Shown here one piece after another: positions 15,832 to 23,831 of a DNA stretch of 64,000 nucleotides (within the stretch, counting starts at the first letter, position 1; each line of letters begins with the position of its first letter). The position numbers and the translations under genes are program-made. Location of the stretch: positions 1-64,000 of the forward strand of contig NZ_JAGGPH010000009.1 of NCBI RefSeq assembly GCF_018613895.1. The letters are read 5' to 3'. The notes beneath the pieces were generated by a model. That model was not told where the DNA came from. It was given only the letters and a program-made list of their open reading frames with translations, and searched no databases. The DNA is from Curtobacterium sp. ISL-83 (GTDB lineage: Bacteria > Actinomycetota > Actinomycetes > Actinomycetales > Microbacteriaceae).

Positions 15832-15984
15832 CTAGGACCAACGCTGCCACCAGGGGTCCCGGTGTCCCAAGAACTCTGTATTCCGCCGCCGAGCGCGCCC
15901 GTCGACCGCGTTCACGACGAGGGCGCCGACCGCGACGGCGGCGCTCGTCACCGACACCAGCACGCTCACGATCCCGAGGTCCAT
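15832..15984 (-). CDS. Small single-pass membrane protein, 50 residues
   Basis: MDLGIVSVLVSVTSAAVAVG opens one membrane helix of about 25 residues, followed by an Arg-rich and Trp-containing tail (HRDPWWQRWS). CATCGT lies 7 nt before the ATG. Role unknown. Confidence 0.4.
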   Translation of the reverse strand: MDLGIVSVLVSVTSAAVAVGALVVNAVDGRARRRNTEFLGHRDPWWQRWS

Positions 15985-16035
15985 GCGTTCCACGATGGCG
16001 GCACACGACCGGCCACGCGGCGGGCGCGGCCGGTC

Positions 16036-16069
16036 CTGTGGAAGACGGGCCGCGCCTCCAGGCTGTGGA
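16036..16069 (+). repeat. Paired TGTGGA-box motif, copy 1
   Basis: Two CTGTGGA boxes in the same orientation 27 bp apart, the second preceded by GCGCCTCCAGG. Same arrangement at 22135-22174 and, inverted, at 33877-33911. It lies upstream of the phosphoketolase stop, in non-coding DNA. Confidence 0.55.
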
Positions 16070-16085
16070 GGACTGCGCCCCGGCG

Positions 16086-18557
16086 TCAGTTGCCGGGGGC
16101 CGCGCCCTCGGTCTCGCCCTCCCCAGGGTCGCCCCCGGTCCCACCGGAGGTGGGCTCGTCCTGCGGCCACCCCACGAACTCCCACCCGGCCAGGGACGGG
16201 TGGTCCTCACCGTGGGTGTACGCGTGAGCCCGGGCGGCGTCCCGCGCGTCGGTCAGTGCGCCGAGCAGGTCGTCGTGGTCGTGGCCGCCCACGCGGGTGA
16301 GTGCGTCGTGCGCCAGCGCGAAGCGGTCCATCTCGCTCCGCATGAGCATGTCGAACGGGGTCGTCGTCGTGCCGCGCTCGAGGAACCCGTGCACGTGCAG
16401 GTCGTCGTGCCCGTGCCGGCGGTACGTCAGCTGGTGGACCAGCGAGGGGTAGCCGTGGAACGCGAACACGACCGGCGTGCCGGGCAGGAACAGCGCGTCG
16501 TAGCGGTCGTCCGACATCGGGTGCGCGTGCTTCCGCGGGTCCCCGATCGCGAGCAGGTCGACCACGTTGACCACCCGCACGCCGATGTCGGGTGCGTGCT
16601 TCCGCAGGATGTCGGCTGCTGCGACGGTCTCGACGGTCGGCACGTCCCCGGCGCTGGCGAGCACGACGTCGGTGCGCCCGACGGTCTGCTCGGTCCCGGC
16701 CCAGTCCCACACCCCAGCGCCCGCAGCGGCGTGCGCGACGGCGTCCGGCAGGGACTGGAACACCGGCTCCGGGTGCTTCCCGGCGACGATGACCTCGATC
16801 CGGTTCGTGGTCTCCAGGGCGTGCGCGGCCACGGCGAGCAGGGAGTTCGCGTCCGCCGGCAGCAGGATCCGGACCAGGTCCTGCTGCTTCGAGGCGACGA
16901 CGTCCAGGAACCCGGGGTCCTGGTGGGAGAACCCGTTGTGGTCCTGGCGCCAGACGTGCGACGAGAGCAGGATCGTCAGGTTGGACACAGGCGAGCGCCA
17001 GTCGATCTCGGTCGCGGACTCCAGCCACTTCGCGTGCTGACCGACCATCGAGTCGATGATGTGCGCGAACGCCTCGTACGTGTTGATGATGCCGTGGCGG
17101 CCGGACAGCACGTACCCCTCGAGCATCCCCTCGAGCAGGTGCTCGGACAGGACCTCGGTGACCCGGCCGCGGGCACCGAGGTGCTCGTCGCCGGGCGCCC
17201 GTTGCGCGCGCCACACCCGCGACGTCACGTCGAACACCGCGTCGAGCTTGTTCGAGACCGTCTCGTCGGGGCCGAAGAGCCGGAACGTCGATCCGTTCCG
17301 ACGGATGAGTTCGGCGAGCCACGGGCCGAGCGTGCCCGTGGCCGAGGCGTCCTGGCCGACCTCGGCACCGAAGGATTCGAGGTCGGGCAGGTCGAGCGCC
17401 GTCCGGAGCCTGCCGCCGTTCGCGTGCGGCGTCGCGCTCATCCGCGCCTCGCCCTTCGGTCGGATCGTGGTGAGCAGCCCGATCGGCTGGCCGTGCTCGT
17501 CGAACAGCTCGTCGGGGCGGTAGGACCGCATCCACTCCTCGAGCTGTTCGCGGTGACCGGCGTTCTCGCGGACCCCGGGCAGCGGGACCTGGTGCGCGCG
17601 GAACGTGCCCTCGACGCGCTCGCCGTCGACCTCCTTCGGCCCCGTCCAGCCCTTCGGCGTCCGGAGCACGAGCATCGGCCAGCGCGGCCGGAGGTCGGCG
17701 GCACCGGCGGGCTGGCCCGCGGCGGCTCGGGCGGCCTGGGCGCGGGCGGCTGCCTGGATGTCGTCGATCTTCGCGAGGGCGCGTCGGAGCGCCCCGTCGA
17801 AGAGCGCGTGCACGGCGTACGGGTCGTCGTCCACGCGGGCGGAGTCGACCACGATCGGTTCGTAGCCGAGGCCCCGGAAGTACGACGTCAGGTCCGACTC
17901 GGGGATGCGCGCGAGGATCGTCGGGTTCGCGATCTTCCACCCGTTCAGGTTGAGGATCGGCAGGACCGCGCCGTCCGTCACGGGGTCGAGGAACGTGTGC
18001 GCCTGCCAGGAGGCCGACAACGGCCCGGTCTCGGCTTCGCCGTCACCGATCACGCACGCGACGACCAGGTCGGGGTTGTCGAGCGCTGCCCCGTACGCGT
18101 GCGCGAGTGAGTAGCCGAGCTCGCCGCCCTCGTTGATCGAGCCGGGGGTCTCCGGTGCGGCGTGCGAGGGGATCCCTCCGGGGAACGAGAACTGGCGGAA
18201 GAACCGCTGCAGCCCGTCGACGTCCGGCGTGATCTCCGGGTAGAGCTCGCCCCACGTGCCCTCGAGCCACGCGTTCGCGTTCATGGCGGGTCCGCCGTGT
18301 CCGGGCCCGCAGATGTACAGCAGTTGCCGGTCGGTCTCGGCGATCAGCGCGTTGCAGTGCGCGTAGACCAGGTTGAGGGCGGGGGAGGTGCCCCAGTGCC
18401 CGAGGAGCCGTGGCTTGATGTCAGCGGGGTCGATGGGCCGGGTCAGCAGCGGGTTGTCGAGCAGGTAGATCTGCCCGACCGTCAGGTAGTTCGCGGCCCG
18501 CCACCAGGCGTCGATCGCCCGGATCCGGTCGGTGCTCGTGCTCTGTGCGGGGGACAT
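16086..18557 (-). CDS. xfp: Xylulose-5-phosphate/fructose-6-phosphate phosphoketolase
   Basis: Thiamine-diphosphate enzyme that phosphorolytically splits xylulose 5-phosphate or fructose 6-phosphate to acetyl phosphate plus an aldose phosphate. The 823-residue length is right for the family. Visible hallmarks are the N-terminal YLTVGQIYLLDNPLL, CGPGHGGPAMNANAWLEGT, EGGELGYSLAHAYGAALDNP, the TPP-binding GDGEAETGPLSASW with NLNGWKIANPT, and the C-terminal GEDHPSLAGWEFVGWPQ. It is a single gene with ATG at 18557. No acetate kinase is seen beside it. The Asp/Glu-containing C-terminal extension is slightly longer than usual. Confidence 0.96.
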   Translation of the reverse strand: MSPAQSTSTDRIRAIDAWWRAANYLTVGQIYLLDNPLLTRPIDPADIKPRLLGHWGTSPALNLVYAHCNALIAETDRQLLYICGPGHGGPAMNANAWLEGTWGELYPEITPDVDGLQRFFRQFSFPGGIPSHAAPETPGSINEGGELGYSLAHAYGAALDNPDLVVACVIGDGEAETGPLSASWQAHTFLDPVTDGAVLPILNLNGWKIANPTILARIPESDLTSYFRGLGYEPIVVDSARVDDDPYAVHALFDGALRRALAKIDDIQAAARAQAARAAAGQPAGAADLRPRWPMLVLRTPKGWTGPKEVDGERVEGTFRAHQVPLPGVRENAGHREQLEEWMRSYRPDELFDEHGQPIGLLTTIRPKGEARMSATPHANGGRLRTALDLPDLESFGAEVGQDASATGTLGPWLAELIRRNGSTFRLFGPDETVSNKLDAVFDVTSRVWRAQRAPGDEHLGARGRVTEVLSEHLLEGMLEGYVLSGRHGIINTYEAFAHIIDSMVGQHAKWLESATEIDWRSPVSNLTILLSSHVWRQDHNGFSHQDPGFLDVVASKQQDLVRILLPADANSLLAVAAHALETTNRIEVIVAGKHPEPVFQSLPDAVAHAAAGAGVWDWAGTEQTVGRTDVVLASAGDVPTVETVAAADILRKHAPDIGVRVVNVVDLLAIGDPRKHAHPMSDDRYDALFLPGTPVVFAFHGYPSLVHQLTYRRHGHDDLHVHGFLERGTTTTPFDMLMRSEMDRFALAHDALTRVGGHDHDDLLGALTDARDAARAHAYTHGEDHPSLAGWEFVGWPQDEPTSGGTGGDPGEGETEGAAPGN

Positions 18558-18713
18558 GCCTCCACGGTACGAAACCGGGGGGTGAGAATTTCCAGGAACG
18601 AGTTTCCAAACCGTTTCGCGGGGGGTGCCGAATCACTGGCACAAGGGCAAACGCCCAGGGCGTTCTCCGGTCGTGTTCGGCCGGTATTCGTCGTACGTAC
18701 AGATACGTACCGA

Positions 18714-18727
18714 CCGGTCATGACCGG
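18714..18727. promoter_or_regulatory. GntR-type operator in the promoter of a secreted-protein gene
   Basis: CCGGTCATGACCGG is a 14-bp perfect palindrome 31 bp before the ATG at 18759. Its core GGTCATGACC is identical to the site in the PTS promoter at 62639-62648. TACAGAT at 18698-18704 is a plausible -10, so the operator would sit at the transcription start. Confidence 0.6.
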
Positions 18728-18758
18728 ATCGCCCCACAGCACAAAGGACGGAAGACCA

Positions 18759-19436
18759 ATGCGCAAGTTCACCAAGACCACGATCACCCTCGCCACCACC
18801 GGCGCGCTCGTCATCGGCGGCGCGGCGTTCGGCGTCTCGGCTGCCCAGGCCGACGGCTCGATCCACACGGTCGCCTCGACCTCCTCCAAGATCCCGGCCC
18901 CCGTCGCCTCGGTCCCCGACGTGCTCGGCGGCAACACCGCGGTCAAGCTCGACGCCGGCTTCGTCTCCGCGCTGACGTCCCTCAAGCTCACCCCGGGCGT
19001 CTCCGGCACCGCGAAGCTCGCCGACGGTTCGGTGTCCTTCCCGATCACCGACGGTTCGGTCACCTACTGGTCGCCGAGCGGCAACTACCGCCCGTACGTC
19101 CAGGGCCTGCTGGACCACAACGGCTCCGGCCTGACGCTGACCGCTGGCTCGACCACGGTCACGCTCGAGAACTTCGTCGTCAACCCGGGTTCCTCGAAGC
19201 TCTACGGTGACGTCCTCGTCAACGGCAAGCTGGCCGTCGGCAACGCCTACCTGTTCGAGCTCTGGGGTGGTTCGCTCAAGCCGCTGCAGCTGCAGGGCAG
19301 CGACGCGATCCTCACGGGCACCACCGTGCACATCTCGCCGGACGCCGCGAAGCTCCTCGACAGCACCTTCAAGACGACCGCCGTCAAGGCCGGTCTGCTC
19401 GTCGGCACCGCGACCATCACGGCGCAGATCAAGTAA
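18759..19436 (+). CDS. Secreted protein of unknown function, 225 residues
   Basis: A Sec signal peptide is clear: basic MRKFTKTT, a hydrophobic stretch to about residue 27, and an AQA cleavage site followed by DGSIHT near 32. The mature part is Thr/Ser/Gly-rich and strand-forming (VSFPITDGSVTYWSPSGNYR, TTVTLENFVVNPGSSKLYGD) with no cysteine, no LPxTG-like motif and no second membrane segment, so it is released or non-covalently held. No family recognised; HtaA-like beta domains are a weak resemblance only. AAAGGACGGAAG upstream of the ATG serves as ribosome binding site. The palindrome it shares with the PTS and gntR promoters suggests expression tied to amino-sugar availability. Confidence 0.75.
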   Translation: MRKFTKTTITLATTGALVIGGAAFGVSAAQADGSIHTVASTSSKIPAPVASVPDVLGGNTAVKLDAGFVSALTSLKLTPGVSGTAKLADGSVSFPITDGSVTYWSPSGNYRPYVQGLLDHNGSGLTLTAGSTTVTLENFVVNPGSSKLYGDVLVNGKLAVGNAYLFELWGGSLKPLQLQGSDAILTGTTVHISPDAAKLLDSTFKTTAVKAGLLVGTATITAQIK

Positions 19437-19450
19437 CACCCGCACCACTC

Positions 19451-19494
19451 GAACGGGCACGGCACCACGCGAACGCGTGGCGCCGTGCCCGTTC
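19451..19494. terminator. Bidirectional terminator between convergent genes
   Basis: Arms beginning GAACGGGCACGGC and ending GCCGTGCCCGTTC with an inner CCACGCG/CGCGTGG stem: 21-nt arms, one internal mismatch, 2-nt loop. Confidence 0.8.
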
Positions 19495-19574
19495 TGCGTC
19501 TGCGCCGGGACCCGTCACAGGTCGAGGAACGCGCACCCGGTGTCGGCTCCGTCGGCCGGGAGGCATGACACCCC

Positions 19575-20180
19575 TCACCGACGTCGGTGCCACCAACGAC
19601 GGGGTCGGTCCGCGTCGGCCCGCGCTGCCGCCGCACGCTCGTCGGCGTCGCGCTGGACGGCGCGACGCTGTCGCCACCGTTCGACCTCCGTGTCGACGTC
19701 GCGCATCGGCGTGACGACGGGCGGTCCGCCGAGCAGCTGCCGACGGGCCTCCTTCACGCGGGCGTTGAAGTCGACGAGCACGGACCGGACGTCGTCCTCG
19801 ACCGAGAGCGCATCGAGGTGGTCGTCGAGCTCGGCGTCCTCGGTGCGGAGCGCCAAGGCCGGTGGGGCGATGCCGGTGATCTCCTCGCGTTCGATCTTCG
19901 CCTTGATCCACCAATCCGGATCGTGGTGGCCGTCGTTCCCGGGCAGGGGCTTGCCGTGGTAGGGGTTCCCCTCGAAGACGCCACGTCGTTCGGCGTCCTC
20001 GATCAGCGCTCGCGCGTGCCGCCCGACATCGCGGGCCAGGAGCGCCGGGCGTGCTTCGCGTTCCCGACGGACCTCGTCCGGGTCGAGCGTGCCACGCTCG
20101 ACCTCGCGGTCCTGCAGCTGCTCGTACCGGTACCGGGCGGCACGCCGCAGTCGGTCCATCCGTGCGTCGGCGTCGTTCAT
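19575..20180 (-). CDS. DUF1992 (DnaJ-homologue subfamily C member 28-like) protein
   Basis: A 201-residue cytosolic protein. The DUF1992 core is plain: RALIEDAERRGVFEGNPYHGKPLP followed by WWIKAKIEREEITGIAPPAL. N- and C-terminal parts are charged helices; the tail is Arg-rich (PRRWWHRRR). Despite the DnaJ-related name there is no HPD J-domain here. ATG at 20180 gives a sensible N terminus; an upstream start at 20246 would overlap the preceding gene by 4 bp and cannot be excluded. Function unknown. Confidence 0.8.
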   Translation of the reverse strand: MNDADARMDRLRRAARYRYEQLQDREVERGTLDPDEVRREREARPALLARDVGRHARALIEDAERRGVFEGNPYHGKPLPGNDGHHDPDWWIKAKIEREEITGIAPPALALRTEDAELDDHLDALSVEDDVRSVLVDFNARVKEARRQLLGGPPVVTPMRDVDTEVERWRQRRAVQRDADERAAAARADADRPRRWWHRRR

Positions 20181-20242
20181 CTCACGACCATCTTGCGCGT
20201 CCGCGCCGTGAGCGGACTCGGATCCGGCGCCTCGGCTCGGCG

Positions 20243-22084
20243 TCACGCGGCGGCGGCGTCGTCCGAGTCCTCAGCCGCAGCGGACATCTCCTCGATGGTG
20301 AGCGCCGCCTGGATCAGCGCCAGGTGTGACAGCCCCTGCGGGAGGTTCCCCATGAACCGGCCGTCCTCCGCGATCATCTCGCTGAACAGCCCGACGTCGT
20401 TCGCCTGGTCGACCATGTCGTCCATCAGCGCCCGCGCGTCGTCGATCCGGCCCGTGCACGCCATGGCGGCCGCGAGCCAGAACGAGCACGCCACGAACGG
20501 GGATTCCTCGTCCTCGAGCCCGGAGTACCGGTACACGAGCGGACCGCGCTGCAGCTCCCGCTCGATCGCGCGGATCGTCGAGGCCATGCGCGGGCCGCGG
20601 TCGAAGGCGCTCATCGCGTGCAGCAGGATCGAGGTGTCGAGCGCGTCGGTGTCCGGGTGCATGACGTAGTGCCCGAGCTCCTCGTTCCAGGCGTGCTCCG
20701 CGACCCAGTCCTCGATCAGCTCCCGGTTCTTCACCCAGAGGTCCCGCGTGCCGTCGATCTGCCCGGCGTCGTGCAGCTCCACGGCGGCGTCGAGGGCCTG
20801 CCAGCAGCCGATCTTGCTCGTCGTGTAGTGGTGGGCGTCCTCGAGTTCCCACATGCCCGAGTCCGGCTGTTCCCAGCGACGGCAGGCATCGTCGGCGAGC
20901 CCCTCGAGCGTCTTGGCGGTCTTGCGGTCCAGGACGTTGCCGGAGCGGACGTACTGCCGCATGATCGCGAAGACGTCGCCCCACACGCCGAGCTGCAGTT
21001 GGTCGGCGGCCCGGTTGCCCTCCGTCACGGGCCCGATGCCGTCCCAGCCCGGGACGTCACGCTCCTCGACCCGCTCGGTCCGTCGGCCGTCGAGCGTGTA
21101 GAAGATCGGCATGCCGCCGTCGTCCGCGGCGATCGTGCGGATCATCCACGACACGGCCGCGTGCGTCTCCTCGCGCAACCCGAACCGGGACAGCGCGTGC
21201 ACCGTGTACGCCAGGTCGCGGACCCAGGCGAACCGGTAGTCCCAGTTCTTCCCACCCCGGCGGTCCTCCGGCAGGCTCGTCGTCGGCGCGGCCGCGATCG
21301 CCCCGGTGGGGGAGTAGATCAGGAGCTTCAGGGCCAGGGCGCTCCGCTGCACGGCGTCCGCCCACGGGCCGTCGTAGGAGAACTCCTTCGACCAGGTCGC
21401 CCAGTTCTCCAGCGTCCGGTCGATGCCCGCCAGGCTCTGCTCCGGTCGGGGGAGCGAGATCGGTTCGTCGAAGGTGCCGACGATGGTCAGGATGTGCTGG
21501 GACCCCTCGGTGGTGGTGAAGCGTCCGGAGAACCGCGGGCCGTCGTCGTGGACGGGGGAGAACCCCTGCTCGACCATCGCGATCGTGATGCCGTCGATGC
21601 CGATCACCGCCCCGTTCACGGTGTCCAGCCGCTTCGGTTCGGCGGTGCCGAGCAGCGTGCCGGGGACGATCGCCCACTCGAGCTCGACGCTGCCGCGCAC
21701 ACCCTGCACGCACCGGCCGATCTCCGCCCACGGCAGCCGTCCGGCGACTCCGGTGACCATCGCGTCGGTCACCGTGCAGGTCCCGGAGTCGGTCGTCCAC
21801 GTCGTGACGAGCACGTTCGTGCCCGGCTCGTAGCGGCGTTCGACGGACGCGTCCCCGGTCGGCCGCAGTGCGACGTGCCCCCCGTGTTCGGCATCGAGGA
21901 TGCTCGCGAACACCGGCGGCGAGTCCATCGAGGGGATCGGCAACCAGTCGATCCGTCCGTCGAGCGCGATGAGCGCCACGGTCCGGCCGTCACCGATCGC
22001 TCCGTAGGACCGGAGCGGCACGTAGCCGCCGCTGCGTTCTTCGTTCTCGGTCGCGTCCGGGGTGTCCCGGGTCCGTTCGGTCAT
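20243..22084 (-). CDS. Glycoside hydrolase family 15 protein (glucoamylase/trehalase-like)
   Basis: A 613-residue cytosolic enzyme with the two-part GH15 layout: an N-terminal beta-sandwich (RSYGAIGDGRTVALIALDGRIDWLPIPSMDSP opens it) and an (alpha/alpha)6 barrel beginning near residue 260. The family signature KNWDYRFAWVRD is near residue 280, and GNLPQGLSHLALIQAAL closes the barrel. Actinobacterial proteins of this form act as trehalases or glucan glucohydrolases; no signal peptide, so an internal trehalose or maltooligosaccharide role is more likely than starch digestion. ATG at 22084 has CAGGCT 6 nt upstream (leaderless type). Confidence 0.88.
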   Translation of the reverse strand: MTERTRDTPDATENEERSGGYVPLRSYGAIGDGRTVALIALDGRIDWLPIPSMDSPPVFASILDAEHGGHVALRPTGDASVERRYEPGTNVLVTTWTTDSGTCTVTDAMVTGVAGRLPWAEIGRCVQGVRGSVELEWAIVPGTLLGTAEPKRLDTVNGAVIGIDGITIAMVEQGFSPVHDDGPRFSGRFTTTEGSQHILTIVGTFDEPISLPRPEQSLAGIDRTLENWATWSKEFSYDGPWADAVQRSALALKLLIYSPTGAIAAAPTTSLPEDRRGGKNWDYRFAWVRDLAYTVHALSRFGLREETHAAVSWMIRTIAADDGGMPIFYTLDGRRTERVEERDVPGWDGIGPVTEGNRAADQLQLGVWGDVFAIMRQYVRSGNVLDRKTAKTLEGLADDACRRWEQPDSGMWELEDAHHYTTSKIGCWQALDAAVELHDAGQIDGTRDLWVKNRELIEDWVAEHAWNEELGHYVMHPDTDALDTSILLHAMSAFDRGPRMASTIRAIERELQRGPLVYRYSGLEDEESPFVACSFWLAAAMACTGRIDDARALMDDMVDQANDVGLFSEMIAEDGRFMGNLPQGLSHLALIQAALTIEEMSAAAEDSDDAAAA

Positions 22085-22134
22085 GGGTCCAGCCTGGCCC
22101 GATCTGCTTCGCGACCACACGGCGGACGTACCCC

Positions 22135-22174
22135 TTGTGGACAGCGCGGGTCGCGCCTCCTGGCTGTGGACAGC
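22135..22174 (+). repeat. Paired TGTGGA-box motif, copy 2
   Basis: TTGTGGACAGC and CTGTGGACAGC, same orientation, 29 bp apart, with GCGCCTCCTGG before the second. TGTGGACA is also 8 of 9 bases of an inverted DnaA box, but only two boxes are present and no origin genes are near. Confidence 0.55.
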
Positions 22175-22285
22175 AGCCGACACGCCAGGCGGGTTGTGCA
22201 TCCCGGGCGTGTCGCACTACTGTCGCTCTTCTGCCCGACCACGGGCAGGACCGCCCGCCCCGGGTGACCACCGGAAGGACAGCGC

Positions 22286-22396
22286 ATGCGCTCCCAGCAG
22301 TACCGCGATCCCCGCGTCGAGCACCAGCTCGCCGCGGTCGCCGTGCTGCCCGTGCGGGAGCGCGAACAGCTGCAGTCCTCCGGCAACCCCGTGTAG
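22286..22396 (+). CDS. Possible 36-residue protein upstream of rtcB
   Basis: A short frame with ATG at 22286, a good ribosome binding site (GGAAGGA) and a TACTGT -10-like hexamer further upstream. It begins MRSQQYRDPRVEHQLAAVAV and ends in a TAG. The charged/Ala composition resembles small regulatory or leader peptides. It is followed by 152 bp before rtcB on the same strand, so it could be a leader ORF for that gene. No relatives known to me. Confidence 0.45.
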   Translation: MRSQQYRDPRVEHQLAAVAVLPVREREQLQSSGNPV

Positions 22397-22548
22397 GCAC
22401 GATCGTCGTCCGACGCTCCGTGCCCACCCGGCCCGGGGCGTCCGACCCCCTCGTCTCGTCACGACGCGCCCAGCGCTCGTCGACCGCCGCGGGTCTCGTC
22501 CGTCCCGGACCGTCATCACCGACAGTCCCGACGGAAGCGAGACGAACC
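22397..22548 (+). other. Gap between small ORF and rtcB, nothing recognised
   Basis: No hairpin, promoter or repeat stands out in these 152 bp apart from GGAAGCGAGAC, the likely ribosome binding site just before the rtcB ATG. It may be the 5' leader of rtcB. Confidence 0.4.
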
Positions 22549-23715
22549 ATGAAGAAGATCAACGACCGATTGCTCAGCTGGGCTTCGATGCTCGAGGACA
22601 ACACCGAGCAGCAGGCCCGGACGACCGCACGGATGCCCTTCGTGTTCCCGCACCTGGCCCTGATGCCCGACGCGCACCTGGGCCTCGGCGCCACCGTGGG
22701 GTCCGTCATCCCGACCCTCGGCGCGATCATGCCCGCAGCCGTCGGCGTGGACATCGGGTGCGGCATGATCGCCGTGCGGACCCAGTTCGCGAAGGGGGAC
22801 CTGCCCGAGGACCTGCAGGGGCTCCGTGAGCAGATCGAGCGCGCGATCCCGCTGTCGGCCGGCGCGTCGAACCGGAAGATCGTCGCGACGGCAGCTCCTC
22901 GGATCGCCGAGCTGGAGACGATGGCCGTAGCTGCCGGCTTCGACCCGTCGGGTGTTCACGGCGGCTGGCGGAACCAGCTCGGCACGCTCGGGTCCGGCAA
23001 CCACTTCATCGAGGTCTCCCTCGACGAGGAGGACCGGGTCTGGCTGTTCCTGCACTCCGGGTCGCGCGGGGTCGGCAACAAGATCGCACAGCGGCACATC
23101 AGGGTCGCCAAGGCCCTGATGCAGCGTTGGTGGATCGAGCTGCCGGACCCCGACCTGGCCTACCTGGTCGAGGGGACCCCGGAATTCGACCGGTACATCG
23201 CCGAGCTGCGGTGGGCGCAGCACTTCGCCCTGCTCAACCGCGAGGAGATGATGGACCGCGTCGTCCGGCAGCTCAGCGAGGTCATGGACGCCCCGGTCGA
23301 CGAGGTCGAGCGCATCAACTGCCACCACAACTTCACACAACGCGAGACGCACTGGGGCAAGAGCGTGTGGGTGTCCCGGAAGGGTGCGATCCAGGCGAAG
23401 GCCGGGCAGCCGGGACTGATCCCCGGCTCGATGGGCACGGCGTCCTACGTGGTCGAGGGCCTCGGGAACAAGCCGTCGCTCGAGTCATCGCCCCACGGTG
23501 CCGGCCGGCTCTTCTCGCGGTCGGCGGCGCGGCGGACCTTCACGCACGAGCAGCTCCGCGAGGCGATGGTCGGGATCGAGTACCGGGACACCGACGCGTT
23601 CCTCGACGAGATCCCCGCGGCGTACAAGCCGATCGACCAGGTGATGGCGGACGCCGCCGACCTGGTCGCGATCCGCCACACGCTGCGGCAGGTCGTCAAC
23701 GTGAAGGGTGACTGA
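22549..23715 (+). CDS. rtcB: RtcB-family RNA ligase
   Basis: GTP- and Mn-dependent ligase that joins RNA 2',3'-cyclic phosphate or 3'-phosphate ends to 5'-OH ends in the cytosol. The 388-residue length fits the short bacterial RtcB group. Metal and active-site motifs are present: VDIGCGM with Cys-71, GSGNHFIEV, HSGSRGVGN, NCHHNFTQRE with His-259/260, and SSPHGAGR with His-316 in the position of the guanylylated histidine. No rtcA or archease gene adjoins it. ATG at 22549 is preceded by a purine-rich site. A 32-bp palindromic terminator follows directly. Confidence 0.94.
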   Translation: MKKINDRLLSWASMLEDNTEQQARTTARMPFVFPHLALMPDAHLGLGATVGSVIPTLGAIMPAAVGVDIGCGMIAVRTQFAKGDLPEDLQGLREQIERAIPLSAGASNRKIVATAAPRIAELETMAVAAGFDPSGVHGGWRNQLGTLGSGNHFIEVSLDEEDRVWLFLHSGSRGVGNKIAQRHIRVAKALMQRWWIELPDPDLAYLVEGTPEFDRYIAELRWAQHFALLNREEMMDRVVRQLSEVMDAPVDEVERINCHHNFTQRETHWGKSVWVSRKGAIQAKAGQPGLIPGSMGTASYVVEGLGNKPSLESSPHGAGRLFSRSAARRTFTHEQLREAMVGIEYRDTDAFLDEIPAAYKPIDQVMADAADLVAIRHTLRQVVNVKGD

Positions 23716-23717
23716 CT

Positions 23718-23749
23718 GGAGGCGCGGGGCGGGCCCGCCCCGCGCCTCC
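23718..23749. terminator. 32-bp perfect palindrome after rtcB
   Basis: GGAGGCGCGGGGCGGG followed at once by its reverse complement, starting 3 bp after the stop codon. The stem belongs to the GGAGGC-type stem set seen at 28027, 31431, 39992 and 61846. Confidence 0.75.
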
Positions 23750-23831
23750 CGTCCGCGGCGCCGCCGCCCGGCGACGCCCGTCCCGACAGACCACGACCCC
23801 GAAACGCACCACGAACCAGGAGAGAGAGCAC

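Noticed and set aside
18691..18710. GTACGTA...TACGTAC as a separate operator
   Set aside because: It is an imperfect palindrome in the -10 region and could be a site, but there is no second copy or known regulator to support it; only the GGTCATGACC site is reported.
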